Assembly: GCF_050157905.1 (NCBI RefSeq)
Contig: NZ_JBKIWZ010000001.1
Location: forward strand, 1,116,001-1,180,000
Direction: 5' to 3'
Length of the DNA: 64,000 nt
Origin: Pantoea sp050157905
GTDB taxonomy: Bacteria; Pseudomonadota; Gammaproteobacteria; Enterobacterales; Enterobacteriaceae
Part shown: positions 27,303 through 36,126 of the stretch, in pieces
Layout of the letters: each line of letters begins with the position of its first letter
How positions within the stretch are numbered: position 1 is the stretch's first letter
Made by a program: the position numbers and the translations under genes
Notes under the pieces: generated by a model
The model's input: only the letters and a program-made list of their open reading frames with translations
Told to the model about the DNA's origin: nothing
Databases searched by the model: none

Positions 27303-29567
27303 TCAGGCCGGAACGGATTGCGCCTTCTGGCTGCGCGACCAGACACGGTGCGCCTTCATCGCCTGCGTAAACGCAGACATCAGTGCACTTTCCGCCGAAT
27401 CACCCTGCACGATGCCGTCTTCCTGATCGCCATCGTTCAGGCCGAACTGCGCGTTAAAGCGACGTGCGTCGCCCACCAGGCCGATCACCTTGAGGTGCTT
27501 GTAGGCCTCCAGCAGGAAGTAACGGGCATCGCCGCTTAACAACAGGGCGTCGATATTGCCATCCGGCACGATTGCGGCATCGAAAGTCAGGGAAGGCAGA
27601 CCGGCAAAGGTCGCATCCACCGGCAGCACCGATCCATCATCGGCCCGTACCTGGCCCATGTGTGGTGCCAGCAGCTTGGCGTGAACGCCTTCCGCTTTTA
27701 GCGCCTGCAGAATCGCCAGCACATCTGCGGCTTTCACACCGTCGCTGAGCAGTAGCGCCACCTGGCGGCCTTTGATCTCGCCACCGGGTACGGCGTAGAG
27801 GCTCAGGCTCTCATCCTGAGTCAGGCCGTTCACCGCCGCTGGCGGCTGAATGTTGCGCTGCTCGTCGGTCAGCGCGATACCCAGGTTATCTGCCACGCCC
27901 TGCGCCAGTTTCAGGTCAATACGCGCCAGATGATCCACTACCCGCTCACGAATATAAGCGCGGCCTACTTTACTCAGCTCAAACGAATAGGCACCGATGA
28001 TGTGCTGCTGCTCGAACGCCGTCTGGCTGTTCCAGAACAGACGCGGCTGGGCATAGTATTCGCCGAACGACGGGCTGCGCTCACGCACTTTGTGACCTTC
28101 CACGCGCTCCTGATAGCTTTCGAAGCCGCCACCTTTCGCCGCGGGTGGGGTTTCACGCGGCCAGTTATCGTTGATGGAATTCGGCTCGTAGTTTGCCGGA
28201 TTGGTATCGATATCCTGACGATGCATCCCCTGACGCTGGAAGTTGTGGTAAGGGCAGGTTGGGCGGTTAATCGGGATCTCATGGAAGTTTGGCCCGCCCA
28301 GACGACTGATCTGCGTGTCGGTATAGGAGAAGAGGCGACCCTGCAGCAGCGGATCGTTAGAGAAGTCCAGACCCGGAACGATATGGCCTGGATGGAACGC
28401 CACCTGCTCGGTTTCCGCAAAGAAGTTGTCCGGGTTGCGGTTAAGCACCATCTTGCCGACGATCTCTACCGGCACCAGCGCTTCCGGGATCAGCTTGGTA
28501 GCATCAAGAATATCGAAGTCATATTTGAACTCGTCCTCTTCCGGGATCAGCTGCAGGCCCAGTTCATATTCCGGGAAATCACCGGCTTCGATCGCTTCCC
28601 AGAGGTCGCGACGGTGGAAATCGGGATCGCGGCCGGTCAGTTTCTGTGACTCGTCCCACAGCAGTGAGGCCTTACCGGCCACCGGCTTCCAGTGGAAGCG
28701 GACAAAGGTCGCTTTGCCTTCGGCGTTGATCAGACGAAAAGTATGGATGCCAAAACCTTCCATGGTGCGGTAGCTGCGCGGGATCCCGCGGTCAGACATC
28801 GCCCAGATCACATTGTGCATGGTTTCCGGCTGCAGAGAGACATAGTCCCAGAAGGTGTCGTGGGCGCTCTGGCCCTGCGGGATCTCGTTGTGCGGCTCTG
28901 GTTTAACGGCATGGACGAAATCAGGGAATTTATGCGCATCCTGGATAAAGAACACCGGCGTGTTGTTGCCGACCAGGTCGAAGACACCCTCTTCGGTATA
29001 GAACTTGGCGGCGAAACCGCGAATGTCGCGCACGGTATCCGCTGAACCGGCACCGCCCTGAACCGTGGAGAAACGGACAAAGACAGGCGTAGTCTGCTCC
29101 GGGTCGCTAAGGAACTGCGCTTTGGTCAGATCTTTCAGTGAGCGATAAGGCTGGAAATAGCCATGTGCGGCCGAACCACGGGCATGGACGATACGCTCCG
29201 GGATACGTTCGTGGTCAAAGTGCGTAATCTTCTCACGCAGAATAAAGTCTTCCAGCAGCGTCGGACCGCGCGACCCGGCGGTCAGTGAGTTCTGGTCGTT
29301 GGCGATACGCGTGCCCTGATTGGTGGTCAGCGCCTGATGGGTACCGTTTTTCCGGCTGTCTTCAAGCTGGTCAAGTTTGGCGTTGTGTGTCTGTGGAGCT
29401 TTCAGGCTGCCTGGCGCAGTAGGCTGTTTGCCGGGCGGGGTCGGTTCAGCGGGGGGCTGATGCGAACCATCTTTGGGTGCCAGGGATCCCAGCCCTGGTT
29501 CTGATGATTCGGGTCCGGTGGTGGGCGCACGTTCGCTCAGGGGTTTCTTCTCTGTATCTTTCGACAT
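27303..29567 (-). CDS. katE: Catalase HPII
   Basis: Large-subunit haem catalase that breaks down hydrogen peroxide; RpoS-dependent stationary-phase enzyme in E. coli. 754 residues from ATG 29567 (E. coli 753). The N-terminal arm has APTTGPESSEPGLGSLAPKD; catalytic His is in RIVHARGSAAHGYF (about 129), Asn in LVGNNTPVFFIQDAHKFPDF (about 202), haem Tyr in GRLFSYTDTQ (about 416), and a flavodoxin-like C-terminal domain starts near 600. The reading frame extends upstream to 29864, but E. coli similarity begins at MSKDTEKK, preceded by GGAG. Confidence 0.96.
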   Translation of the reverse strand: MSKDTEKKPLSERAPTTGPESSEPGLGSLAPKDGSHQPPAEPTPPGKQPTAPGSLKAPQTHNAKLDQLEDSRKNGTHQALTTNQGTRIANDQNSLTAGSRGPTLLEDFILREKITHFDHERIPERIVHARGSAAHGYFQPYRSLKDLTKAQFLSDPEQTTPVFVRFSTVQGGAGSADTVRDIRGFAAKFYTEEGVFDLVGNNTPVFFIQDAHKFPDFVHAVKPEPHNEIPQGQSAHDTFWDYVSLQPETMHNVIWAMSDRGIPRSYRTMEGFGIHTFRLINAEGKATFVRFHWKPVAGKASLLWDESQKLTGRDPDFHRRDLWEAIEAGDFPEYELGLQLIPEEDEFKYDFDILDATKLIPEALVPVEIVGKMVLNRNPDNFFAETEQVAFHPGHIVPGLDFSNDPLLQGRLFSYTDTQISRLGGPNFHEIPINRPTCPYHNFQRQGMHRQDIDTNPANYEPNSINDNWPRETPPAAKGGGFESYQERVEGHKVRERSPSFGEYYAQPRLFWNSQTAFEQQHIIGAYSFELSKVGRAYIRERVVDHLARIDLKLAQGVADNLGIALTDEQRNIQPPAAVNGLTQDESLSLYAVPGGEIKGRQVALLLSDGVKAADVLAILQALKAEGVHAKLLAPHMGQVRADDGSVLPVDATFAGLPSLTFDAAIVPDGNIDALLLSGDARYFLLEAYKHLKVIGLVGDARRFNAQFGLNDGDQEDGIVQGDSAESALMSAFTQAMKAHRVWSRSQKAQSVPA

Positions 29568-29956
29568 TAATCCATGCTCCAGCGGTTGTTTTACTTTCGA
29601 CGACACTAAATATAGAACAACCTGAACATTACTGAGGATTAAGCGGCCATTTAACTGCGTCGCGCGTGCTTTTTTGTCCGGACAGAAACCGCCGCTTATC
29701 TCTGCGCCTCTCCTGTCGCTACGCTTATCGACGTCACGCACCGTCTGGCTTAGCGGCAAGCCAGGCCGTGCCCGCCTTACGGAAATCCGGGTTCGCGCGC
29801 GCCCGGGCGTCGTCCGCCAGCGGGCCAGAGCAGGGGCCGGAAGCGGTGGCCGATCGGTAAGCAAAATTAACGTTACCAGCGGAAACTTTTCGTTGAATTC
29901 AGAAATGTTATATCATAACATTTTTCGCAACTGTAACAGCGAGTGAGGATGAGGTT
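29568..29956. other. Divergent katE-zinT promoter region
   Basis: 389 bases. The zinT-proximal end contains the Zur box at 29902-29924. The remainder must hold the katE promoter; no operator for it is recognised. Long open frames across 29568-29864 are overlaps without family similarity. Confidence 0.55.
29902..29924. promoter_or_regulatory. Zur operator upstream of zinT
   Basis: The 23 bases read GAAATGTTAT-ATC-ATAACATTTT, arms matching at nine of ten positions and very near the Zur consensus for enterobacteria. It ends 32 bp before the zinT start. Zinc-loaded Zur should repress zinT here. Confidence 0.88.
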
Positions 29957-30607
29957 TTGGCAAATCTGACAGGTCAGTGGATTGGGATGATTGGGGCGCT
30001 GTTCATCAGCCAGCAGGCGCTGGCGCACGGCACACACGCGCATGGAAAACCGCTGTCTGCGATGGAGCAGAAGGCGGCAGAAGGGATTTTTGCTGACAGC
30101 GATGTGAAAGATCGTTCGCTCTCTGACTGGGACGGACTGTGGCAGTCGGTCTATCCGCTGTTGCAGAGCGGTGAGCTGGACCCGGTCTGGCAGAAGAAGG
30201 CGCAGCAGACCCCGGGTAAAACGGCAGAAGAGATTAAAGCCTATTACCGCAAAGGTTACGCCACTGATGTCGCGACGATTGGTATCGAAGATGGCGTGAT
30301 GGAGTTTCATGTCGGGGAACAGGTTAATGCCTGTCGTTACCGCTACGCGGGCCATAAGATCCTGACCTATACGTCAGGCAAAAAAGGGGTGCGTTACCTG
30401 TTCGAGTGCCAGGATGCCGGCAGCAAAGCACCTAAATATGTGCAGTTCAGCGATCACACCATTGGTCCGCGCAAGTCTGCGCATTTCCACCTCTTTATGG
30501 GTAATGTGTCGCAGCAGGCCCTGCTGACGGAGATGGAGAACTGGCCGACCTATTACCCTTATCAGATGACCAATCCGCAGGTTGTGGATGAGATGCTGCA
30601 TCACTGA
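29957..30607 (+). CDS. zinT: Periplasmic metal-binding protein ZinT
   Basis: Periplasmic zinc (and cadmium) binding protein that helps ZnuABC under zinc shortage. 216 residues, the same as E. coli ZinT. Signal peptide ends ALA near residue 23, followed at once by the His-rich HGTHAHGKPLS. Family segments: SLSDWDGLWQSVYPLL, KTAEEIKAYYRKGYATDV and the metal histidines in KSAHFHLFMG. The start is TTG at 29957, supported by TGAGGA seven bases upstream; the ATG at 29949 runs into a stop. A Zur box lies in the promoter. Confidence 0.93.
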   Translation: MANLTGQWIGMIGALFISQQALAHGTHAHGKPLSAMEQKAAEGIFADSDVKDRSLSDWDGLWQSVYPLLQSGELDPVWQKKAQQTPGKTAEEIKAYYRKGYATDVATIGIEDGVMEFHVGEQVNACRYRYAGHKILTYTSGKKGVRYLFECQDAGSKAPKYVQFSDHTIGPRKSAHFHLFMGNVSQQALLTEMENWPTYYPYQMTNPQVVDEMLHH

Positions 30608-30930
30608 GTGGGCAGCGGCCAGGCTGACCCGCGTAATACGGCCGTTTTTTAAGCCTGGCCGGGCACCGCTTTCTCAGGACCCCGACCGGGCTGGCTTCAC
30701 GGCCCGGTCAGCCGTCAGAACACGTTTCCACACACTTTACTGACCTGATGGTCCGGCCTGAAGCGATCCCCGCACGCTGCGGCGCACAGCCACTTCACAC
30801 GTGCCGCGCCAGCGCGTCGCACCCTGTATAAGCACGCCGCCTGCGGTTATTCTGCTCACTGCTGTGGCACACGACTGGCTGGCCGCCAGCGGCCTGTTAC
30901 ACTTCTGATAAGCATTAATCAGGAGCAGAC
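30608..30930. other. Intergenic region between zinT and uvsE
   Basis: 323 bases. Just after zinT, CGGCCAGGCT (30616-30625) and AGCCTGGCCG (30652-30661) are perfect 10-bp inverted arms 26 bp apart, with a T run inside the loop; this may terminate zinT. The rest is featureless until AGGAG before uvsE. Confidence 0.5.
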
Positions 30931-31938
30931 ATGAAATTAGGCTTTGCATGCAAGTATCTCAACCCCGAGGGTAAACAGTTTTTCCCGTTTCGCGCGACCA
31001 CCCGTAAACGCTTTCTGAGCCTGTCGCACGACGAGCGCTATCAGCTGCTGTATGAGATTACCGTAACCAATCTCAATCATCTCTTTCTGACGCTGGAGCA
31101 GTTGGCGACCTTACCGCCGTCCCTCAGGATGATGCGTATTGGCAGCGATCTGCTGCCCCTCTACACGGTGCCCGAAGCCGCACCGCTGTTTGCTGAATTT
31201 CTGCCGGCGCTCCATTCACAGTTTGTCCGCTGTGGCGAGCTGGCGCGGACGCATCAGATCCGGCTCTCATTCCATCCGGGGCAATACACCGTGCTGGCCT
31301 CCGACAACCCCGACGTCGTAACGCGTGCGCTGGAGGACGTGGAATATCACACGCTCTGCGCCTGCCTGATGGGCTACGGTAAAACCTTCCAGGATTTTAA
31401 AATCAACATCCACATGAACGGCAAGGCGGGCTTTGATGGCTTCAGGCAGTCATTTAACCGCCTCAGCCCGGAAGCGCGGCGGATGCTGACGGTGGAGAAC
31501 GATGAGATCTCCTGCTCGCTGGAGGATGTGCTGCAGGCGGCACCGCTCTGTCCGGTAGTGCTGGATATTCATCATCACTGGGTAAAAGAGAGTGAGTTTA
31601 TCCAGCCCGATGATGCGCGTGTGGCGAGAGTCATTGACTCCTGGCGCGGCGTGCGTCCGGTGCTGCACTATTCGGTTTCGCAGGAGGGGGTTATTCCGGC
31701 AGAGGGCTGGCCCGATCAGCAGCAGCTGGGGGTGAGCAAAAGCAAACTGCGGGCGCACTCTGACTATTTCTTTAATCCGACGCTGAATGGGTGGGCGCTG
31801 TCGTTTCAGGCTTTCGACATCATGTGCGAAGTGAAAATGAAAAATCTGGCGCGGGAGCCGCTCTACTGGTGGGGTCTCGCGCAGCAGCGGTTGGCCGATC
31901 CGCAGACGGAATCGGCCGGGGAACAGCCGGTTAAATAA
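30931..31938 (+). CDS. uvsE: UV DNA damage endonuclease
   Basis: UvsE/UVDE TIM-barrel nuclease that nicks DNA 5' of UV photoproducts, starting an excision route separate from UvrABC. 335 residues. Motifs: MKLGFACKYLNPEGK, LRMMRIGSDLLPLYTVPEA, RLSFHPGQYTVLAS with metal His, INIHMNGKAG, LTVENDEISCS with metal Glu, VVLDIHHHWV, and LHYSVSQEG. AGGAG precedes the ATG. Its last 8 bases overlap the end of the convergent SDR gene. E. coli K-12 lacks this gene. Confidence 0.94.
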   Translation: MKLGFACKYLNPEGKQFFPFRATTRKRFLSLSHDERYQLLYEITVTNLNHLFLTLEQLATLPPSLRMMRIGSDLLPLYTVPEAAPLFAEFLPALHSQFVRCGELARTHQIRLSFHPGQYTVLASDNPDVVTRALEDVEYHTLCACLMGYGKTFQDFKINIHMNGKAGFDGFRQSFNRLSPEARRMLTVENDEISCSLEDVLQAAPLCPVVLDIHHHWVKESEFIQPDDARVARVIDSWRGVRPVLHYSVSQEGVIPAEGWPDQQQLGVSKSKLRAHSDYFFNPTLNGWALSFQAFDIMCEVKMKNLAREPLYWWGLAQQRLADPQTESAGEQPVK

Positions 31939-32794
31939 TGGCGACGCCACCGGTCACGGCGATGGTCGCCCCTGAAATGTAGCTGGACTCATCGCTGGCC
32001 AGCATCACATAGGTGGGTGCCAGTTCCGCAGGCTGACCGGCACGCTGCAGTGGTACTTCGCTGCCGAAATTCTTCACCTGCTCAACCGGCATGGTCGAGG
32101 GAATCAGCGGCGTCCAGATCGGACCGGGCGCGACAGCATTGGCCCGGATGCCTTTTTCCGCCAGCAGGGCCGCCAGGCCGCCGGAGAAGTTCACGATGGC
32201 GGCCTTGGTAGCGGAGTAGGCGAGCAGCTTCGGTTTCGGCTGGTCGGCATTAATCGAGGCGGTATTGATGATTGATCCGCCCGCAGACATGTGTCGTGTG
32301 GCCGCTTTGCTGAGGTAGAACATCGCGTACAGGTTGGTTTTCATTGTCCGGTCAAATTCCTCATCGCTGATCGCATCCAGCGACTCGCGGGTCATCTGAT
32401 AGGCCGCGTTGTTCACCAGAATATGGATTTCACCAAACGCCTCGACGGCCTGGTCCACCAGCGCGTTGCAGTGTGACGCCTCGGTAATGTCACCGGGCAC
32501 CAGCAGCGCTTTCCGGCCCGCGGCCTCAACCAGACGGGCGGTATCCTGCGCATCCTCATGCTCATCAAGATAGGAAATCAGCACATCGGCCCCTTCGCGG
32601 GCAAACGCAATGGCGACTGCCCGACCGATGCCGGAGTCGCCGCCGGTAATAATCGCTTTTTTACCTATCAGACGGCCTGAGCCCTGATAGCTCTCTTCGC
32701 CGTGATCGGGCTGAGGCTGCATCGCGGTGGTGCTGCCCGGCCAGCTCTGTTGCTGTTCTGCGAAAGGGGGCTGTGGACGCTGAGTGGATGACAT
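31931..32794 (-). CDS. SDR-family oxidoreductase, YghA-like
   Basis: 287 residues from ATG 32794. A proline/glutamine-rich N-terminal arm (about 45 residues) precedes the SDR fold: TGGDSGIGRAVAIAFAREGA, NNAAY, NTASINA, and YSATKAAIVNF with the Tyr-Lys pair. The extended arm and NAAYQMTRESLDAISDEEFD match E. coli YghA and Bacillus general-stress SDRs. The substrate is unknown. It lies 63 bp downstream of the broken Mn-catalase gene on the same strand, so it may belong to the same stress unit. Confidence 0.9.
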   Translation of the reverse strand: MSSTQRPQPPFAEQQQSWPGSTTAMQPQPDHGEESYQGSGRLIGKKAIITGGDSGIGRAVAIAFAREGADVLISYLDEHEDAQDTARLVEAAGRKALLVPGDITEASHCNALVDQAVEAFGEIHILVNNAAYQMTRESLDAISDEEFDRTMKTNLYAMFYLSKAATRHMSAGGSIINTASINADQPKPKLLAYSATKAAIVNFSGGLAALLAEKGIRANAVAPGPIWTPLIPSTMPVEQVKNFGSEVPLQRAGQPAELAPTYVMLASDESSYISGATIAVTGGVAII

Positions 32795-32857
32795 GACGTT
32801 TTCTCCATAAAAGACAGGGTGATCCGGTCCGGGCATCAGGCCCGGACCGGTGCGCGA

Positions 32858-33707
32858 TCAGGGTTTTGGTGGGGTGATACCGTCAATCTGTTCTGACTGG
32901 GCGCCGGAACCGGGACGGGCGTTGCCGAGCAGCGGTTCATCGCCCAGAATTTCGGGCTGCTGTCTGGCGCTAAACTGTCCCCGGCCATCGTAAGCCGGAC
33001 CGTTGCTCCAGCGGCCTTCCGGCAGCGGCTTATCCAGCGAGGTATTCAGGCAGTAATAGGCGTGCTCCTGCGCTTCATGCTCCTGTGGGAAGCTATTCGG
33101 GATCGGCAGCGAGGCGTTGAGGCCCCCCATCTCTTCGATGGCGGCCAGCCACTGCTGCTGGTGCAGGGTGTCACGGGCGATCAGGAAGGAGAGGAAATCC
33201 TTCATGCCTTTATCTTCGGTCATATTGTAGAGCCGGGTCGCCAGTACGCGGCCCGTCGCTTCTGCGGTGACGTTCGCCAGCATGTCGGCGGCCACGTTGC
33301 CAGAGGCGTAGATATGGCTCATATCAAATGGCATGCCGTTGGCGTTCACCGGCATCGCCGCCAGCCCCGAAGAGAGGATATGGCGCGGATTCATGCCGCC
33401 CAGAATGGCGTTGACCACCGGGATCTTTCGCCGACGCTTCCTGATAAGAGAGCGGGGCGCCTTCAAGATTGAGCGCCACGGCGTACCCCAGCATTTCGAT
33501 ATGGCTCAGCTCTTCAGTCGCGGTCGAGATCAGCAGATCGCGGATCCGGACATCACCCCGTGCGCCCATTGCCTGGAAAAAATATTGCATCGCTACACGA
33601 ATCTCACCCTCGACGCCACCGATGGCCTGCTGGAGCAGCATGGCAAACTCAGGGTCGGGCTTTTCCACACGAACCGGAAATTGAAGTTTTGATGAATGAT
33701 GAAACAT
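32858..33707 (-). pseudogene. Manganese catalase (KatN type) broken by a one-base insertion
   Basis: From ATG 33707 (GAGGAAAA upstream) the first frame gives MFHHSSKLQFPVRVEKPDPE, GGVEGEIRVAMQYFFQAMG and STATEELSHIEMLGYAVAL, which hold the dimanganese Glu and His ligands. It then drifts after QEASAKDP. The second frame picks up at VVNAILGGMNPRHILSSG and runs to 32858, including NVTAEATGRVLATRLYNMTE. Removing one base of the GGG at 33420-33422 joins them into 282 residues with nothing missing. It is either a recent null mutation or a sequence error. Confidence 0.88.
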
Positions 33708-33910
33708 GATTATTTTCCTCGTCTGTGTTTGCAGTGAATGCAGAAAAAGCCTGGACACAGATAACGGATAAATAAAGCGGAACGAGAGCAATTAACCGGG
33801 ATTAATGGTGAAATAATCGGCAAAATAGCCTTTAAGCGGAGCGATATAAGGTTATACGTGCGGTGTCAGATTGGTGCCGGGAAGGGGGGCAGGCGCTGCA
33901 AAGGGCGGAA

Positions 33911-33935
33911 ATAAAAAAGCCCCAAAAAATGGGGC
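33911..33935 (-). terminator. Terminator of the AriR-like gene
   Basis: On the minus strand GCCCC-ATTTTTT-GGGGC is followed by TTTTTT. It lies about 60 bp past the stop of the minus-strand gene at 33997. Confidence 0.85.
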
Positions 33936-33996
33936 CGATTCCGGTCGGGAAATGCATCCATGCTAATTCGCGTTCCCTCATAACAGACACAGGTTA

Positions 33997-34254
33997 TCAG
34001 CTGTTGCTGGTCACCGACGCGCGCTGAAGAACGTGTTCAAGCGCCTGACGGTAAATATCCTGCTTCATCACGTCACGTTCGCTCTCCAGGTGGTGAATCA
34101 GGCCCAGCACGATATCTTTATCGGAGACGTGGGCTTTTGCGCGAGCGAGTTCGGCATGGACGGCAGTAATCACCTGCTGTTCGGTGCTCAGCGCGGTACC
34201 AGAGTTCATGAAGTAATCTGAAATCTGAGACTCTGTATTCATCGTTGTTTGCAT
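33997..34254 (-). CDS. YmgB/AriR-family small regulatory protein
   Basis: 85 residues. The C-terminal half, DIVLGLIHHLESERDVMKQD then IYRQALEHVLQ, follows the helix pattern of E. coli AriR (YmgB; NIILSLIHSLET...). The family is linked in E. coli to biofilm, acid stress and the BluR/BluF regulon, possibly as connectors to the Rcs phosphorelay. MNTESQ at 34242 is an alternative start. It stands alone with its own terminator. Confidence 0.8.
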   Translation of the reverse strand: MQTTMNTESQISDYFMNSGTALSTEQQVITAVHAELARAKAHVSDKDIVLGLIHHLESERDVMKQDIYRQALEHVLQRASVTSNS

Positions 34255-34794
34255 GGTCAGGCCTCATAAAAAATTGGGGGAGACAGGTTGATTGCGATCC
34301 GCTAAACGGCGTTGCAAAAAAAATTGCATCTGAAGGTGGAAATCCACAACACCTTCAGATGCGGTGCAATGCACCTTTCGTTACAAGTGATTTAACATCA
34401 CGACGTAAAGTTATACAAGAAAGGCAAAGTTGTACAATAAAATTTGAAAAAATTTTTTCTGGTCGGTGGTGTATTCAGAATGCAACTTTAAAATCGTGCG
34501 TGAGAAACCCTGGTTTAGTTATTAAAATACAATTACTTAAAATTAATTTTCGTCAGAATGACAATGTTGCGTTAACGATAGTGAAGTTTTTTAATCGTTA
34601 TAACGGGATGCTGAACACTCTTGCTGACGGCGGATTACAGCAAAACCTGTACAGGTTTCAGGGCGGAAAATGTGCAGGATCGCGTCCGGCTGTCGCATTC
34701 CTGTCCATCCGGTACGCGGCGCAGCATAATTCGCTTCACACCTCCGGTTCAGACCGCTAAGGTTGACCCCCTTATCCATTGCAAGGAAACGATC
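34255..34794. other. AT-rich intergenic region with a 16-bp palindrome
   Basis: 540 bases between divergent small genes. The centre (34400-34600) is strongly AT-rich. AAACCTGTACAGGTTT at 34643-34658 is a perfect palindrome 136 bp before the next gene. I see no convincing ORF. Confidence 0.55.
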
Positions 34795-35019
34795 ATGGTC
34801 CACGACTATTTTGCACTCCCTCCGGCAGGTATCACCCAGGAACAACATAAACGCGCGATCGCTGTTGCGGCTGCGCTCTCTGTAGCAAAAGAGTCCGTCA
34901 GCGCCTCAACGTCTGCAACCGGCTCGAAGACCTCCTGGGATCTGCAGGCTGTGGCGAATGAAATAGCGAATCTGGCTGATGCGATTCAGGATGCGCTGGA
35001 GAGTGACAGCGGAGTGTAA
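34795..35019 (+). CDS. Hypothetical small protein
   Basis: 74 residues, MVHDYFALPPAGITQEQHKR at the start; AAGGAA precedes the ATG. It is rich in Ala and Ser with a helical acidic end (NEIANLADAIQDALESDSGV). No family recognised. It lies in the group of small genes between the Mn-catalase and umuDC. Confidence 0.55.
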   Translation: MVHDYFALPPAGITQEQHKRAIAVAAALSVAKESVSASTSATGSKTSWDLQAVANEIANLADAIQDALESDSGV

Positions 35020-35113
35020 ATCCGGGAGGTGCGCCTGACGTATTTACGATGGGCCGGAGCAGCGTTCAGCCGCGCCGGTAACATCCGGCAGGCAGACGCT
35101 GCCGGAGGGGCGT

Positions 35114-35365
35114 CTATTCCATGCCTGGCGGCTCATACTTAATATATTGTCTCAGGGCATCATGGATGGCCCGATTATTACCGTCCTCCAGTCCGCGTTC
35201 GGCATATTCCTTCGCCAGCGCCGCCAGCACATCGTCAAATTTCCCTTTGTAATTGAGATTATTCAGCGCTATTTGCTGGCCCAGTATCGCTTTTAATACT
35301 GTGGTCTCAACTGTTAGCTGTGCAACGGTCTCTTCCAGCTTTCTGATGCGATCGTCGTCTGCCAT
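35114..35365 (-). CDS. Hypothetical small coiled-coil protein
   Basis: 83 residues from ATG 35365, with GGAGGAG just ahead. The first 35 residues (DRIRKLEETVAQLTVETTVL) have a heptad pattern suggesting a short coiled coil; the rest is polar and ends YIKYEPPGME. An upstream in-frame start at 35419 is less likely because it lacks a ribosome site. Function unknown. Confidence 0.6.
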   Translation of the reverse strand: MADDDRIRKLEETVAQLTVETTVLKAILGQQIALNNLNYKGKFDDVLAALAKEYAERGLEDGNNRAIHDALRQYIKYEPPGME

Positions 35366-35704
35366 AACTCCTCCATGCCTGAAAAAAGGCAGAATAACCC
35401 TCTCAACCTCTATATTCAAACGTCTGTCTGAACCGGAAAGCAGATGTCAGATTTTCCTTAAGTCAGAATAATTCACGGCGTAATTTATAAGAGGCGTTAC
35501 TGTGAGCAAGGCAGAGCAATATGTTGCCGCTGCGCTGAAAGTAACCCGATTTTGTTTACTATCCCGGCACTGAAAAAACAGCGATTAAAAAAAAGTGTCG
35601 GGTCATCAGGTGTTTTACTTAAAAAAGGGCCAGAGCACTTGATTAAAGGGGGAAATAGCTATTACTGTATTTATATACAGTAACATGAAAAAAGGAGTAA
35701 CATT
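35366..35704. other. umuDC promoter region
   Basis: 339 bases. The LexA box lies at 35663-35682. The rest is AT-leaning and shows no further recognisable signal. Confidence 0.6.
35663..35682. promoter_or_regulatory. LexA (SOS) box upstream of umuDC
   Basis: TACTGTATTTATATACAGTA carries the CTGT-N8-ACAG core and matches the E. coli SOS-box consensus almost base for base. It ends 22 bp before the umuD start, so tight LexA repression is expected. Confidence 0.93.
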
Positions 35705-36124
35705 GTGGAATTCATTAAACCTGCGGACATGCTCGCTATCCTGCCGCTGCCGCTCTATATCGAACGTGTCCCGTGCGGCTTTCCCTCACCGGCGCAGGAT
35801 TATGTTGAACAGCGCATCGACCTGAATGCGCTGATGGTCCAGCATCCCAGCGCCACCTATTTTGTCCGCGTCAGCGGCGAGTCGATGATTGAGGCGGGCA
35901 TCAACGATGGCGATATGCTGGTGGTCGACAGTTCCCTTACCGCCGCCCATGGCGATATCGTGGTCGCCGCCGTCGACGGCGAATTTACCGTTAAGCGTCT
36001 TCAGCTTCACCCCTGCCTGCAACTGATGCCGATGAATACTAAATTCAAACCGATCGCTATTCAGACCGAAGATGTGCTGGAAGTGTTTGGTGTTGTTACC
36101 TTTGTGATTAAAGCGACGCACTGA
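35705..36124 (+). CDS. umuD: Translesion polymerase V accessory protein UmuD
   Basis: LexA-like S24 protease that cleaves itself upon RecA activation. 139 residues, as in E. coli. The cleavage pair Cys24-Gly25 is in ERVPCGFPSPAQDY, the nucleophile Ser in RVSGESMIEAGINDGD (about 60) and the Lys in GEFTVKRL (about 97). It starts with GTG seven bases after GGAG. Two bases separate it from umuC. Confidence 0.95.
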   Translation: MEFIKPADMLAILPLPLYIERVPCGFPSPAQDYVEQRIDLNALMVQHPSATYFVRVSGESMIEAGINDGDMLVVDSSLTAAHGDIVVAAVDGEFTVKRLQLHPCLQLMPMNTKFKPIAIQTEDVLEVFGVVTFVIKATH

Positions 36125-36126
36125 CC

